Positions 1-6,979 of a stretch of DNA of 64,000 nt are shown here, in pieces (position 1 is the stretch's first letter; each line of letters begins with the position of its first letter). This stretch comes from a virus. The translations under genes and the position numbers were made by a program. The DNA is taken from the IMG/VR virus record IMGVR_UViG_3300037993_001242, positions 1 to 64,000 of that record; one strand, given 5' to 3'. The notes beneath the pieces were generated by a model. The model did not search any database. It worked only from the letters and a program-made list of their open reading frames with translations, and had not been told where the DNA came from.

Positions 1-102
1 TATTTCACTCGCTTTAACTACTGCGGTCATCGAAATACTTTTTGCGATCCGGCTGTCCAGCACACCCAGTTCTCGTATACGGTGGCGCTTTACTTCGAGC
101 AT
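1..102 (-). CDS. Partial hypothetical protein, cut by left edge
   Basis: The first 34 codons read leftward from an ATG at 102 and run off the window. No family is recognised. The start is chosen because GTAGTTA (minus strand, 109-115) lies 6 nt upstream, as before many genes here, and because the neighbouring genes to 2.7 kb are also on the minus strand. A plus-strand frame (1-108, ending TAA) is open too and cannot be fully excluded. Confidence 0.5.
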   Translation of the reverse strand, partial: MLEVKRHRIRELGVLDSRIAKSISMTAVVKASEI

Positions 103-111
103 TTGTAATAA

Positions 112-1116
112 CTACACCGTGCTGATTGAAAATTGGCCGAACGTGTCTGCATTCGACAGACCGGAAAGGGCCACGTCTTGCGCCGTCCGGTTTCGCTTGG
201 CTTTAAGTTCCACCTGACACCGAGTGTCCGGCGGCACGTTCGTCCGTTCGTTGAGCGTGGGGTTGTTGTCACCAAGGCGCAGGTCGTCGCTGCCGAAGAA
301 AATGAAACTGCGCTGAAGCGTAACCGGATCGATGGTGGTCTGGCCGTAGACCAATTCCCACACCGCCGGATAAATCTCATAGTTGAGATCAACATCGAAG
401 CCTTCCACAACCACCGTGAAGCTCGTGCGGAATTCAACGTACTTGTCCGCTTCCGGTTCCTCCGGCGTCAGGCTTTCGATTTCGCCGTCGATGTACAGGC
501 GCACCAGACGCGGCCCCCAACCGGGATAATGCACCCGTATCCATGTTTGTGGCGTCCCGCCGGTGCGCCAGAATTCGCGCATCAACTGCTCGATGTAAAC
601 CGCCTGCGTGTCCGGGCGGTTGCAAAAGTGATCGATCTGGAAACGGTAATCCCACGCCATGGGCATCCGGGACGTGGTGACGTTGCCCAGATCACACCGG
701 CCAAGCTCGGTGCCATTCTGGGTGATGCCGTAAATGGTCGTGCCCGTGTCGCTGACCGTAGGCCAGTTGATTTGCCGCCAGCGATGAATCGAGAAATTTT
801 GATAGGCGCGGTATTTCCAGCCCTTCCTGTATACAGAGAGGATGGGATACCGCATGGGGGACGGGAACGGCTCGTACAGCGGTGTGCCGTTGGCGTCCTT
901 CAGGTCAAACAGGTATTTGAAGGGGTTGTTGTCCTGCTGCCACAGTTGCTGAAACTGGCTGAAGGCGTCCATCGGGGCCGCGAAGACCACCGGCACGGGA
1001 TAACCGACACGGACGAAGAAAAGATTGTTGAGCCAGCCCTGAACGGCAAGCTCATGGTAGCGCATGGATGTGCTACCTACCGCGCCTGCCTGTACGTTTA
1101 GTGTGCCGTCGGCCAT
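112..1116 (-). CDS. Putative virion structural protein (334 aa)
   Basis: No named family is recognised. The protein is rich in aromatic residues and beta-type sequence, lacks a signal peptide or membrane segment, and resembles tail or baseplate proteins in composition only. The ATG at 1116 is preceded 4 nt upstream by ATAGTTA (1121-1127), the same signal seen before other virion genes. It lies in a run of minus-strand genes near the hub gene (3052-4365), so a baseplate or tail role is an inference from position. Confidence 0.7.
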   Translation of the reverse strand: MADGTLNVQAGAVGSTSMRYHELAVQGWLNNLFFVRVGYPVPVVFAAPMDAFSQFQQLWQQDNNPFKYLFDLKDANGTPLYEPFPSPMRYPILSVYRKGWKYRAYQNFSIHRWRQINWPTVSDTGTTIYGITQNGTELGRCDLGNVTTSRMPMAWDYRFQIDHFCNRPDTQAVYIEQLMREFWRTGGTPQTWIRVHYPGWGPRLVRLYIDGEIESLTPEEPEADKYVEFRTSFTVVVEGFDVDLNYEIYPAVWELVYGQTTIDPVTLQRSFIFFGSDDLRLGDNNPTLNERTNVPPDTRCQVELKAKRNRTAQDVALSGLSNADTFGQFSISTV

Positions 1117-1140
1117 ACCTTAACTATGGCCGACGAAAAA

Positions 1141-1407
1141 TTAAGTGCGTACGTTGACAAGCAGGCTGGTCTGCATGGGCATCGTGGTGCCGTTTTCAAG
1201 CTCCACGTCGACGAAGCCGCTGCCCTGCCGCGACTCACCCTTCACTTTGCCCTTCGCGCCAGAATAACCGTAAATCGGATCATCGACGACGGCTACGGTG
1301 TCACCGCTTTTCACGTCGCCGCCAAGCAGCATGTTTACGGCTTCGCTGATGTAGTTCTTGTTTCCGTTTTCCACGGACTCGGCTACGATTTGCTTGATGT
1401 CTTTCAT
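1141..1407 (-). CDS. Small SH3/KOW-like protein with tag-like N-terminus
   Basis: An 88-aa protein. Residues 1-12 (MKDIKQIVAESV) resemble the N-terminal tag shared by many proteins in this window, though the L-L-E is replaced. Residues about 30-85 have the pattern of a small SH3-like or KOW beta barrel: G-D-T-V near the start, a G-x-x-G-x-V turn, V-x-V-E-x-x-G, then a Q-x-x-L-L-V-x-V strand. The upstream gene ends in TGA overlapping this ATG, so they are co-transcribed. GTAGTTA (1414-1420) lies 6 nt upstream. The function is unknown; a virion or internal protein is possible. Confidence 0.75.
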   Translation of the reverse strand: MKDIKQIVAESVENGNKNYISEAVNMLLGGDVKSGDTVAVVDDPIYGYSGAKGKVKGESRQGSGFVDVELENGTTMPMQTSLLVNVRT

Positions 1408-1769
1408 TTGTGATAACTACCGGCTTCGTCTAAAAGACCGGCGAGTATTCGTTCAATCGCGTATTTATCCGGCTCAAACCAGCTACTGCCCAAACGGTAC
1501 AGCCGCCACGTTTGCTCTGCTGAACCGGCAACCTTAACTACGAGCTTCCCGTCCTCAATTACGACTTTCATGTCCTCCACCATGTCCTTCGTCCGCTTCC
1601 GCATATCCTCAATGCGTTTGTCAAGGTCGGGGATTTCCTTTTTGCGGGCTTCTCCGGTGAGCCACACCATCAGCCGTTCGACGATTTGATCGCGTTTTTT
1701 GCGGTCATCGAACTCCTGCTCGAATATCTCCTCCATGGCCCCGGAGATGGGCTTGAATAGGTCAATCAT
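1404..1769 (-). CDS. Hypothetical charged helical protein (121 aa)
   Basis: Highly charged, mostly helical protein. Residues about 15-75 look like a coiled coil rich in Lys, Arg, Glu and Met. It ends in ATGA overlap with the next gene (1141-1407) and its own ATG overlaps the stop of 1766-2149, so these genes form one translationally coupled operon. The palindrome TGTATACG sits exactly at its start. No family is recognised. Confidence 0.65.
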   Translation of the reverse strand: MIDLFKPISGAMEEIFEQEFDDRKKRDQIVERLMVWLTGEARKKEIPDLDKRIEDMRKRTKDMVEDMKVVIEDGKLVVKVAGSAEQTWRLYRLGSSWFEPDKYAIERILAGLLDEAGSYHK

Positions 1770-2149
1770 CGTATACAGTCAGTTTTTATGACGAACACCA
1801 CGTCTTTGACCGACAATAAAATCTTGGGCAACACCACTCCCAAATTACCGTCGCAATTTTTGAATCCCAACACAGTGGCAATCCGCTCAGCCATGTACCT
1901 CGCCCAAAAACTGATGGTAGACTCTTCATCGTCGTGATCGTTCACGAACCACAGCCGGTGCTTCCAACAGGTGCTTCGCTGCCAGTTTGAGGTCGGCACA
2001 TTGTCAAACGGATAAGCGCCCACGTATCTCGCGGCGATATAACCGCCGGATTCAATCCACACTTCGCATCCCAGCTTCTTCAACCGCCGAATAGTTGGAT
2101 ATTTTTGCTCGCGCCACAGGACATCGATGTAAGCCCGCAGGTCATCAAT
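1766..2149 (-). CDS. Hypothetical protein, start uncertain
   Basis: The convincing reading frame begins just after the upstream stop (TAG at 2152-2154) with D-D-L-R-A-Y-I-D-V-L-W and runs to 1766. It contains a basic segment (T-I-R-R-L-K-K-L-G) and many aromatics. No ATG or GTG lies at the expected place; ATT at 2147-2149 or CTG at 2138-2140 would be needed, or translation begins further upstream in an overlap with the preceding gene. No family is recognised. It is probably a virion-associated protein, judging by neighbours only. Confidence 0.5.
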   Translation of the reverse strand: MDDLRAYIDVLWREQKYPTIRRLKKLGCEVWIESGGYIAARYVGAYPFDNVPTSNWQRSTCWKHRLWFVNDHDDEESTISFWARYMAERIATVLGFKNCDGNLGVVLPKILLSVKDVVFVIKTDCIR

Positions 2150-2151
2150 GT

Positions 2152-2703
2152 CTACGCTTCCGGCAATGGACGTGTCTGGATGATCTCCGCCGGAGCCGCC
2201 GCGCCCAAGTTGACCAACGGGCGGGCGTCGCCTTCCGCCGGGATGATTGTCTCGCATACCATGCCGAGCCATACGTTTGTCTGCTGCCAAAAGGCGTTGG
2301 GTTCCAAAACCGTGTTGATGATCATGTGCCGGTACCCGTCGTAATACACCATGTCGCCGCGCACCGGAAAATAGTCTACCTGCTGAAGCAGCAGGTTAGC
2401 CACCCAAAACTTGTGCTTCTGCTGAGGCACAATACCCACCCGCGTTAATCTCCAGTCAGGACGCTCTTTAGTAACGATGGCAGGAATGTCCAAAACCCGC
2501 GAAAATACGGTTCTGTCGTCCAACGGAACATGCCAAAGCGCGTCATACTTTGTGGCCCGGCGATCCACTTCCATGAATTTAGGCCGGGGATTGGGGCTGA
2601 ACTTTTTGACCGCCTCCGCATGGATGCCGAGCGCAGTCTGGGTATCCGACAACCGGAAGATGTCGGGATCGTACAGGAACTGCTTACGCTCGATATATTT
2701 CAC
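2152..2703 (-). CDS. Hypothetical virion-region protein, GTG start (183 aa)
   Basis: A soluble protein without recognised domains. The GTG at 2701-2703 is chosen over the upstream TTG because ATAGTTA (2708-2714) lies 4 nt upstream, as before many other genes of this window. It is divergent from 2726-3040 and is the first gene of the leftward operon down to position 1141. The mixed beta pattern and the context suggest a tail or neck component; this is an inference. Confidence 0.65.
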   Translation of the reverse strand: MKYIERKQFLYDPDIFRLSDTQTALGIHAEAVKKFSPNPRPKFMEVDRRATKYDALWHVPLDDRTVFSRVLDIPAIVTKERPDWRLTRVGIVPQQKHKFWVANLLLQQVDYFPVRGDMVYYDGYRHMIINTVLEPNAFWQQTNVWLGMVCETIIPAEGDARPLVNLGAAAPAEIIQTRPLPEA

Positions 2704-2707
2704 ACTG

Positions 2708-2714
2708 TAACTAT
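2708..2714 (-). promoter_or_regulatory. GTARTTA-type start signal (ATAGTTA)
   Basis: A variant of the recurrent heptamer, 4 nt upstream of a GTG. It decides the start of 2152-2703. Confidence 0.5.
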
Positions 2715-2725
2715 GTTGATGCAAA

Positions 2726-3040
2726 ATGAAAAAGCCAAATAATCTGATGCAATTGATCGAGGAACTTCAGGGGGAAGCGATTGATTCCACCGTCGAAGCG
2801 ACCAAGAATTCGGAGGTCGTCATTTACCCGAACGAGCAGGCCGCTGACGACGCGGATGGCATTGTCCTGAATCAAGCCGAAGCGGAATTGGTGCTGGCCA
2901 ACGAGTCGATTGTGGAACGCCTGTACGAAGCACTGGGCAGCCCGCCCACCGCCTCGGTCGTGCTGTGCAGCATTACATTGCCCAACGACGCACTGGATGC
3001 TTTGGAAAGACTTTTTGCGGCGGTGGATGAAGAAGACTAA
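2726..3040 (+). CDS. Hypothetical acidic protein (104 aa)
   Basis: A small acidic protein of mainly helical character, starting M-K-K-P-N-N and ending in V-D-E-E-D. No domain is recognised. It is divergent from 2152-2703 with only about 20 nt between the starts, and lies 11 nt upstream of the baseplate hub gene, so it is probably in the same transcript. It could be a chaperone or assembly partner of the hub; there is no direct evidence. Confidence 0.65.
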   Translation: MKKPNNLMQLIEELQGEAIDSTVEATKNSEVVIYPNEQAADDADGIVLNQAEAELVLANESIVERLYEALGSPPTASVVLCSITLPNDALDALERLFAAVDEED

Positions 3041-3051
3041 CCCGTATACAC

Positions 3052-4365
3052 ATGGCTGCGTCCATTCAACAGGTCGACGGTCAAGCAGTCGTCAATTTTG
3101 AACTGACCCTGCCGCAGCAGCCGACCTTGCCCTTGACTCCGGCGTTGGTCACCTATGTCGAAAGCCACTTGATGGAGGACGTGTACGGCAAGAAGGAATA
3201 CCGGCACACTTTTTCCACCCTGCTGCCCGATTTTGTCAACGATGTCCTGCGCACGGCGATGACGAGCGGCACTCCGGCTTTTCGCTTTCGTCTCGGACTG
3301 GGCCAACCCCAGCAGACCATCTGGCTGCCGTGGCAAAATCACTACATCGTCCATTACGGCGCAGTTTTGCAGGGCATCAGCAAGGCGGCGGGCCACCGGC
3401 TGGAAATCACCACTTCGGACGCCTTGTACATCATTTCCCGCGATAAGAAAACGGTCGCCCGCAAAGGCTCGATCAGTTCCATGATCCAGACCATCGCGAA
3501 CGAAAATAATCTGGATGTCGTGGTCGAACCCACCAGCGGCGAGTATCTTTACATCCAGAGTTTTGAAGACGACGTATCCTTCATCACCCAGCGGCTGCTG
3601 CGCCGGGCGGTCAACGCCAAAGGCCGGGGCAACTATGTGTTTTTCATTCTGGACAACGTCCTCCATTTCCACAGCCCGGACTATCAGACGAGCGTCAAAG
3701 AGCTTCAGTATTTCCAGCAACCTGCCGGACAGTTGATTCAGTTGGATCGCAGCCAGCAGTTGTGGAAAGAAGGCGTATCGGGCACCCATCTCGTTGTATA
3801 CGACCCCTTGACCGGCGAAACCAAGGACATCCTCAATGATCCCAACAAAAGCCTGCGCTTTGCCAAAGGACTGTACCAACTGAGCAGCGTCACCGGCGGA
3901 CGGCGGCGCATCATGTACCACTTGAGCGCCAACCGGCCCGAAGAAGCGATTGCGCTGGCCCAAAACACCTACGAAAACGCCCGGATGAATACGTTCGAGG
4001 TCAACGTCGACTTCGACAAGAATATCAGCATCCGCACGGGCGACATCGTCAACTTGGTGGTCAATCAGCAGTCCGAAAAAACCTCGTCATGGTCAGGTTT
4101 GTATTTTGTGACCGGTACGGTGTATACAGTGCTGAATAACGCCGTGACCATGAAGCTGATCCTGCGCCGGGGTGAAATCCAGCCCGATCTCAACAATGTG
4201 TCCGTTCAGGCGGCTGACCGGCAACTGGTACCCCAGACCGAAGCGCCGGGGCAGGACATCAACGTGGGAGAGGCCAAGAGTTCGTCTTTGACCAAGGGCG
4301 CGGGCAGTCAGTCGTCGAGTTCGCTTTTTTCGACCGTGGCCAACCCGAACACGCCGCTCGATTAG
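3052..4365 (+). CDS. Baseplate hub protein (gpD / gp27-like)
   Basis: A 437-aa protein with features of the phage late control gpD / Vgr-like hub family. About residues 120-160 hold D-A-L-Y-I-I-S-R-D-K-K followed by S-S-M-I-Q-T-I-A-N-E-N-N-L, the typical element where a short-range search domain leads into the next beta barrel. The second half has a D-I-R-x-G-D-I-V-like strand (S-I-R-T-G-D-I-V-N-L-V), common in hub beta barrels. The C-terminus is Ser-rich and flexible.

In the virion such proteins form the central ring at the tube tip that carries the spike. The start has no Shine-Dalgarno; CGTATACA lies just upstream of the ATG. The gene converges on 4362-4817 with a 4-nt overlap. Family assignment is by motif reading only. 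Confidence 0.65.
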   Translation: MAASIQQVDGQAVVNFELTLPQQPTLPLTPALVTYVESHLMEDVYGKKEYRHTFSTLLPDFVNDVLRTAMTSGTPAFRFRLGLGQPQQTIWLPWQNHYIVHYGAVLQGISKAAGHRLEITTSDALYIISRDKKTVARKGSISSMIQTIANENNLDVVVEPTSGEYLYIQSFEDDVSFITQRLLRRAVNAKGRGNYVFFILDNVLHFHSPDYQTSVKELQYFQQPAGQLIQLDRSQQLWKEGVSGTHLVVYDPLTGETKDILNDPNKSLRFAKGLYQLSSVTGGRRRIMYHLSANRPEEAIALAQNTYENARMNTFEVNVDFDKNISIRTGDIVNLVVNQQSEKTSSWSGLYFVTGTVYTVLNNAVTMKLILRRGEIQPDLNNVSVQAADRQLVPQTEAPGQDINVGEAKSSSLTKGAGSQSSSSLFSTVANPNTPLD

Positions 4366-4817
4366 AGCGGGCCGGGAACTTCTTTGGCTTGGAAAAGCTG
4401 CGGCGGGTAAAACGGATCGAACTTGTCGAAACCCATCTCCGTCCAGCGGCGCTGCGCGTCAATCTGCATCCGAATGTTGCTGTCACCGTTGGTGCCGCTG
4501 CAATACAGTTCCAGATAGGGCAGATAGCCTTGATTGACGTATTGGACAGACTGGCCGCCGGGCACCAGTGTCACCGCGTTCATGACGGTATAACGCGTGC
4601 CGGAGATGCTGCGGTCGCTGGTTTCCTGCAAAAGAACAGCGGTGGTATTTACCCCCGTGTTCTCCAAAGTCACCAGCATGTTCGTCGCCGGAACACCCGA
4701 AATGGCCGCCGGAAAATAATCTTGGGCCTGCAAGCGGGCGGTCACGTAGCCCGAAATGACGGGCACCTGAACGAGCATCTTGCGGACTAATGGCTGTACA
4801 TATTCGCCGGGATACAT
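4362..4817 (-). CDS. Putative virion structural protein (151 aa)
   Basis: A beta-rich 151-aa protein starting M-Y-P-G-E-Y with a Gln/Thr/Val-rich middle. No family is recognised. It overlaps the hub gene tail-to-tail by 4 nt and follows the SWIM-domain gene in the leftward direction. The composition (few charges, many Thr, Val and Tyr) resembles small tail-completion or decoration proteins, which is a weak inference. Confidence 0.6.
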   Translation of the reverse strand: MYPGEYVQPLVRKMLVQVPVISGYVTARLQAQDYFPAAISGVPATNMLVTLENTGVNTTAVLLQETSDRSISGTRYTVMNAVTLVPGGQSVQYVNQGYLPYLELYCSGTNGDSNIRMQIDAQRRWTEMGFDKFDPFYPPQLFQAKEVPGPL

Positions 4818-4844
4818 AGTGGCCTTTAGGACATTGTCATTGGG

Positions 4845-6128
4845 TTACTTTTCAACAGGCCGCCGGTCGGGAAGCTCTTCTTCCTCGTCCTCGTCCTCCT
4901 CTTTTTCGTCGGCAGGAGGTTCGGGGGGCATGGCTCCTTCGCCACCGGGGACTTCTTCACCTTCGGGAGCTTCGGGAGTTTCTTCCGGGGCCAAAGCGGT
5001 TGCCAGTTGGGCGAGAAAATCACGCATCTGGCGCAGCAACCCCAGCGCGGTGTCTTCCTCCGTGTCGGCTCCGACGGCGGAGTCACTGACGGGCGGTTCA
5101 CTGGGTTCCATTGCGCTGTCCACCGGATCATCCAGCGCGGCTGCGGCTGGCGCGGCGGTCAACTCGTCGGCTTCCATTTCTTCGACCAGTTTGATTGCTT
5201 CGTTTAACGTAGTGCTCATAGAATCGCCATTTGCATTAACTACACACTCCATCAGATAATTTTTAAAATCTTGATTATTGGCATCATCCGGCAACGCGTA
5301 CGCGCCGTGCGGCCACGGTTTTGTTCGCGGTGCCGGTTTTATTTTTGCCGCTGGTTTTGGCGGCACGGTTGGTTTCGCCGGTTTAGCCGGTTTGCCGGAA
5401 ATCGGTTTGGGTAACGGCGGCGGCTGAAGCGCTGTAAACGCAGCAGTGGATTTTTCCGGTTCCGGCACTTGAGTTCGACCGGCAACACTGGTGGGCCGAT
5501 CCGCCGGAACCGCCTGTATGGGCAACACCGGGCCGACAACGTTGCGCAGGGCCTGCCGTCGACGAGTTTCGGCGTCGCGTTCCTTGGCGGCCCGCATCTG
5601 ACCCGGAAAATCCGTCCAGCGCTTCTGTGCGAATTTGGTCAGCTTGTTCAGCTTGTCCGCCGTGTCCGGTTTGTCACTGGGGAAGGCCGCCAGCAATCCG
5701 TAAATGTACTGGCGCGCCGCCAGAATGTGTTTGCACAAACCGGGCTTGCCTTTGGGATTGGTTTTACGCGGCGCACGGTTCCACGCCTGATTGAGCGACT
5801 GCGGCCCGACTTGGCTGGAACCGCGCTGCTTGTTCGCCCACGCCCAGCGGTACCGATAATCCGGGCAACTGCAATCGACAACGCAATCCACGTGCTGGAG
5901 CGGCGTATCACGGCCCGTCTTCGGTTTGATGAACTTGACGTAGCCGCGCCAGCGCAGTCCCGTCGTGCTGGGATGACTCTTGAAGTTGAACGCGTAATAA
6001 ACCGCGTCCTGATAGCTGTCGATCTCCAGCGGCGGCCCGCGTACCGTCAAGGAGCGTGTCACTCGTTTAGGATCGGAAATCCTGAAGAGTTTGTCGTAGC
6101 TCAACCGCTCTGCGATAAAAAGTCTCAT
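4845..6128 (-). CDS. SWIM zinc-finger protein with acidic Pro/Glu-rich tail
   Basis: A 427-aa protein. Residues about 80-140 contain a SWIM-type zinc finger: D-C-S-C-P-D-Y, then after a loop rich in Gln, Asn and Gly, L-C-K-H-I-L-A. This C-x-C-x(n)-C-x-H arrangement binds zinc and is usually used for DNA or protein contact. The C-terminal third is low complexity (Ala, Pro, Lys, then Glu and Asp), ending in a very acidic segment.

An in-frame internal ATG near 5220, with GTAGTTA at 5237-5243 upstream, could give a separate short acidic protein starting M-S-T-T-L-N-E-A-I-K-L-V-E-E. The gene ends a few nt from 4817 and overlaps 6125-6955 by 4 nt, so it is coupled to the PDZ gene. Biological role unknown; packaging into the head is possible. 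Confidence 0.75.
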   Translation of the reverse strand: MRLFIAERLSYDKLFRISDPKRVTRSLTVRGPPLEIDSYQDAVYYAFNFKSHPSTTGLRWRGYVKFIKPKTGRDTPLQHVDCVVDCSCPDYRYRWAWANKQRGSSQVGPQSLNQAWNRAPRKTNPKGKPGLCKHILAARQYIYGLLAAFPSDKPDTADKLNKLTKFAQKRWTDFPGQMRAAKERDAETRRRQALRNVVGPVLPIQAVPADRPTSVAGRTQVPEPEKSTAAFTALQPPPLPKPISGKPAKPAKPTVPPKPAAKIKPAPRTKPWPHGAYALPDDANNQDFKNYLMECVVNANGDSMSTTLNEAIKLVEEMEADELTAAPAAAALDDPVDSAMEPSEPPVSDSAVGADTEEDTALGLLRQMRDFLAQLATALAPEETPEAPEGEEVPGGEGAMPPEPPADEKEEDEDEEEELPDRRPVEK

Positions 6129-6955
6129 TGCTTTTCCGGCACCATAGCCAGCTTCATACTGCCATCCCCTCGAAGAACGCCCAACGGCACGGGAACGTCA
6201 GGATCAAGTTCGCCCAGCACGTGTTTCAAATCGTCCGCCGTTTTGAGACGGTAATGGCTGGCCTGTCCCTGCGGCGACAGGGATGACGTATAAGGGCCGA
6301 CCGTATACAGCACGTCTCCCGCGACCAACCCGGCTCTCGACGCCGGGCTGTTGGGAGTGACTTTCACGATCCGAATGCCGTCCGTGCTGCCCGTGTCGTA
6401 ATCGAAGCCCAGTTTCACCCGTGGCTGATAGCCTCCTCCACCCGGATTGGGCGCGGGCTGAGTTCCCCCGGTGGGGGGCGCGGCCCCGGCGGCGCGAGTC
6501 ACTAACTCGCGTTGTAGCTGGTGCTGTTTGTCCAGTTCCCGCTGCTGGCGCTCCTTGACCGTGCCGAAAACTTCGTTGGCGGGTTTCTGCTGGGCCGTTG
6601 TCCCGAAGTCCCGCGACCATGCCACGCTACTGCTGTCAGTGTTCACGCCGAACAAGGTCTGGATGCGCTCCTTGCCCTCCCGATCCAGCGCTAAAGGCGT
6701 CGAGCGGCTGTATACATGAATGTCGTTGGGATTCTTTTGAATCACGAAAGCCGCATTCTGCTGCTGGATCAAATCGTTGACGGCTTGCAGCGTGGGAGCA
6801 TCCTTGCTCACCAGATTCAACTGTTTGAAGTTGGTCACCACGTCATCCAGCCGGTTCCCGTAAAAACCGGTGGCCGGAGCACCGTAGCCAAACGCCAAGA
6901 CCGCCCCGTTGGGAGTGGCCTCAAGCATGAGGGATACCAGTGTTTCTGCGCGCAT
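6125..6955 (-). CDS. PDZ-domain protein with capsid-targeting-like N-terminus
   Basis: A 276-aa protein. Residues 1-12 (MRAETLVSLMLE) match the shared N-terminal tag of this phage. A Pro/Gly/Thr-rich linker follows around residues 155-180. Residues about 180-274 form a PDZ domain: G-F-D-Y then G-I-R-I-V-K-V-T-P-N-S-P-A-S-R-A-G-L-V-A-G-D-V-L, later L-K-H-V-L-G and V-P-L-G-V-L-R. PDZ domains bind C-terminal peptides, as in HtrA proteases, but no protease domain is seen here.

GTAGTTA (6961-6967) lies 5 nt upstream of the ATG. I infer an internal virion protein whose tag is removed by the prohead protease and whose PDZ domain binds a phage or host protein tail. Confidence 0.75.
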   Translation of the reverse strand: MRAETLVSLMLEATPNGAVLAFGYGAPATGFYGNRLDDVVTNFKQLNLVSKDAPTLQAVNDLIQQQNAAFVIQKNPNDIHVYSRSTPLALDREGKERIQTLFGVNTDSSSVAWSRDFGTTAQQKPANEVFGTVKERQQRELDKQHQLQRELVTRAAGAAPPTGGTQPAPNPGGGGYQPRVKLGFDYDTGSTDGIRIVKVTPNSPASRAGLVAGDVLYTVGPYTSSLSPQGQASHYRLKTADDLKHVLGELDPDVPVPLGVLRGDGSMKLAMVPEKQ

Positions 6956-6979
6956 CAGCTTAACTACGTTCTATTGGGT

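Noticed and set aside
1-108. Plus-strand open frame ending in TAA at 106-108
   Set aside because: The opposite strand has an ATG with the GTARTTA signal, and neighbouring genes are on the minus strand. The plus frame has no visible start in the window.
133-1101. Long plus-strand ORF opposite the 334-aa protein
   Set aside because: It is a shadow: Arg/His-rich composition, whereas the minus frame has a proper start signal.
3037-3963. Minus-strand ORF over the baseplate hub gene
   Set aside because: Shadow frame without motifs; the plus frame has hub-type elements.
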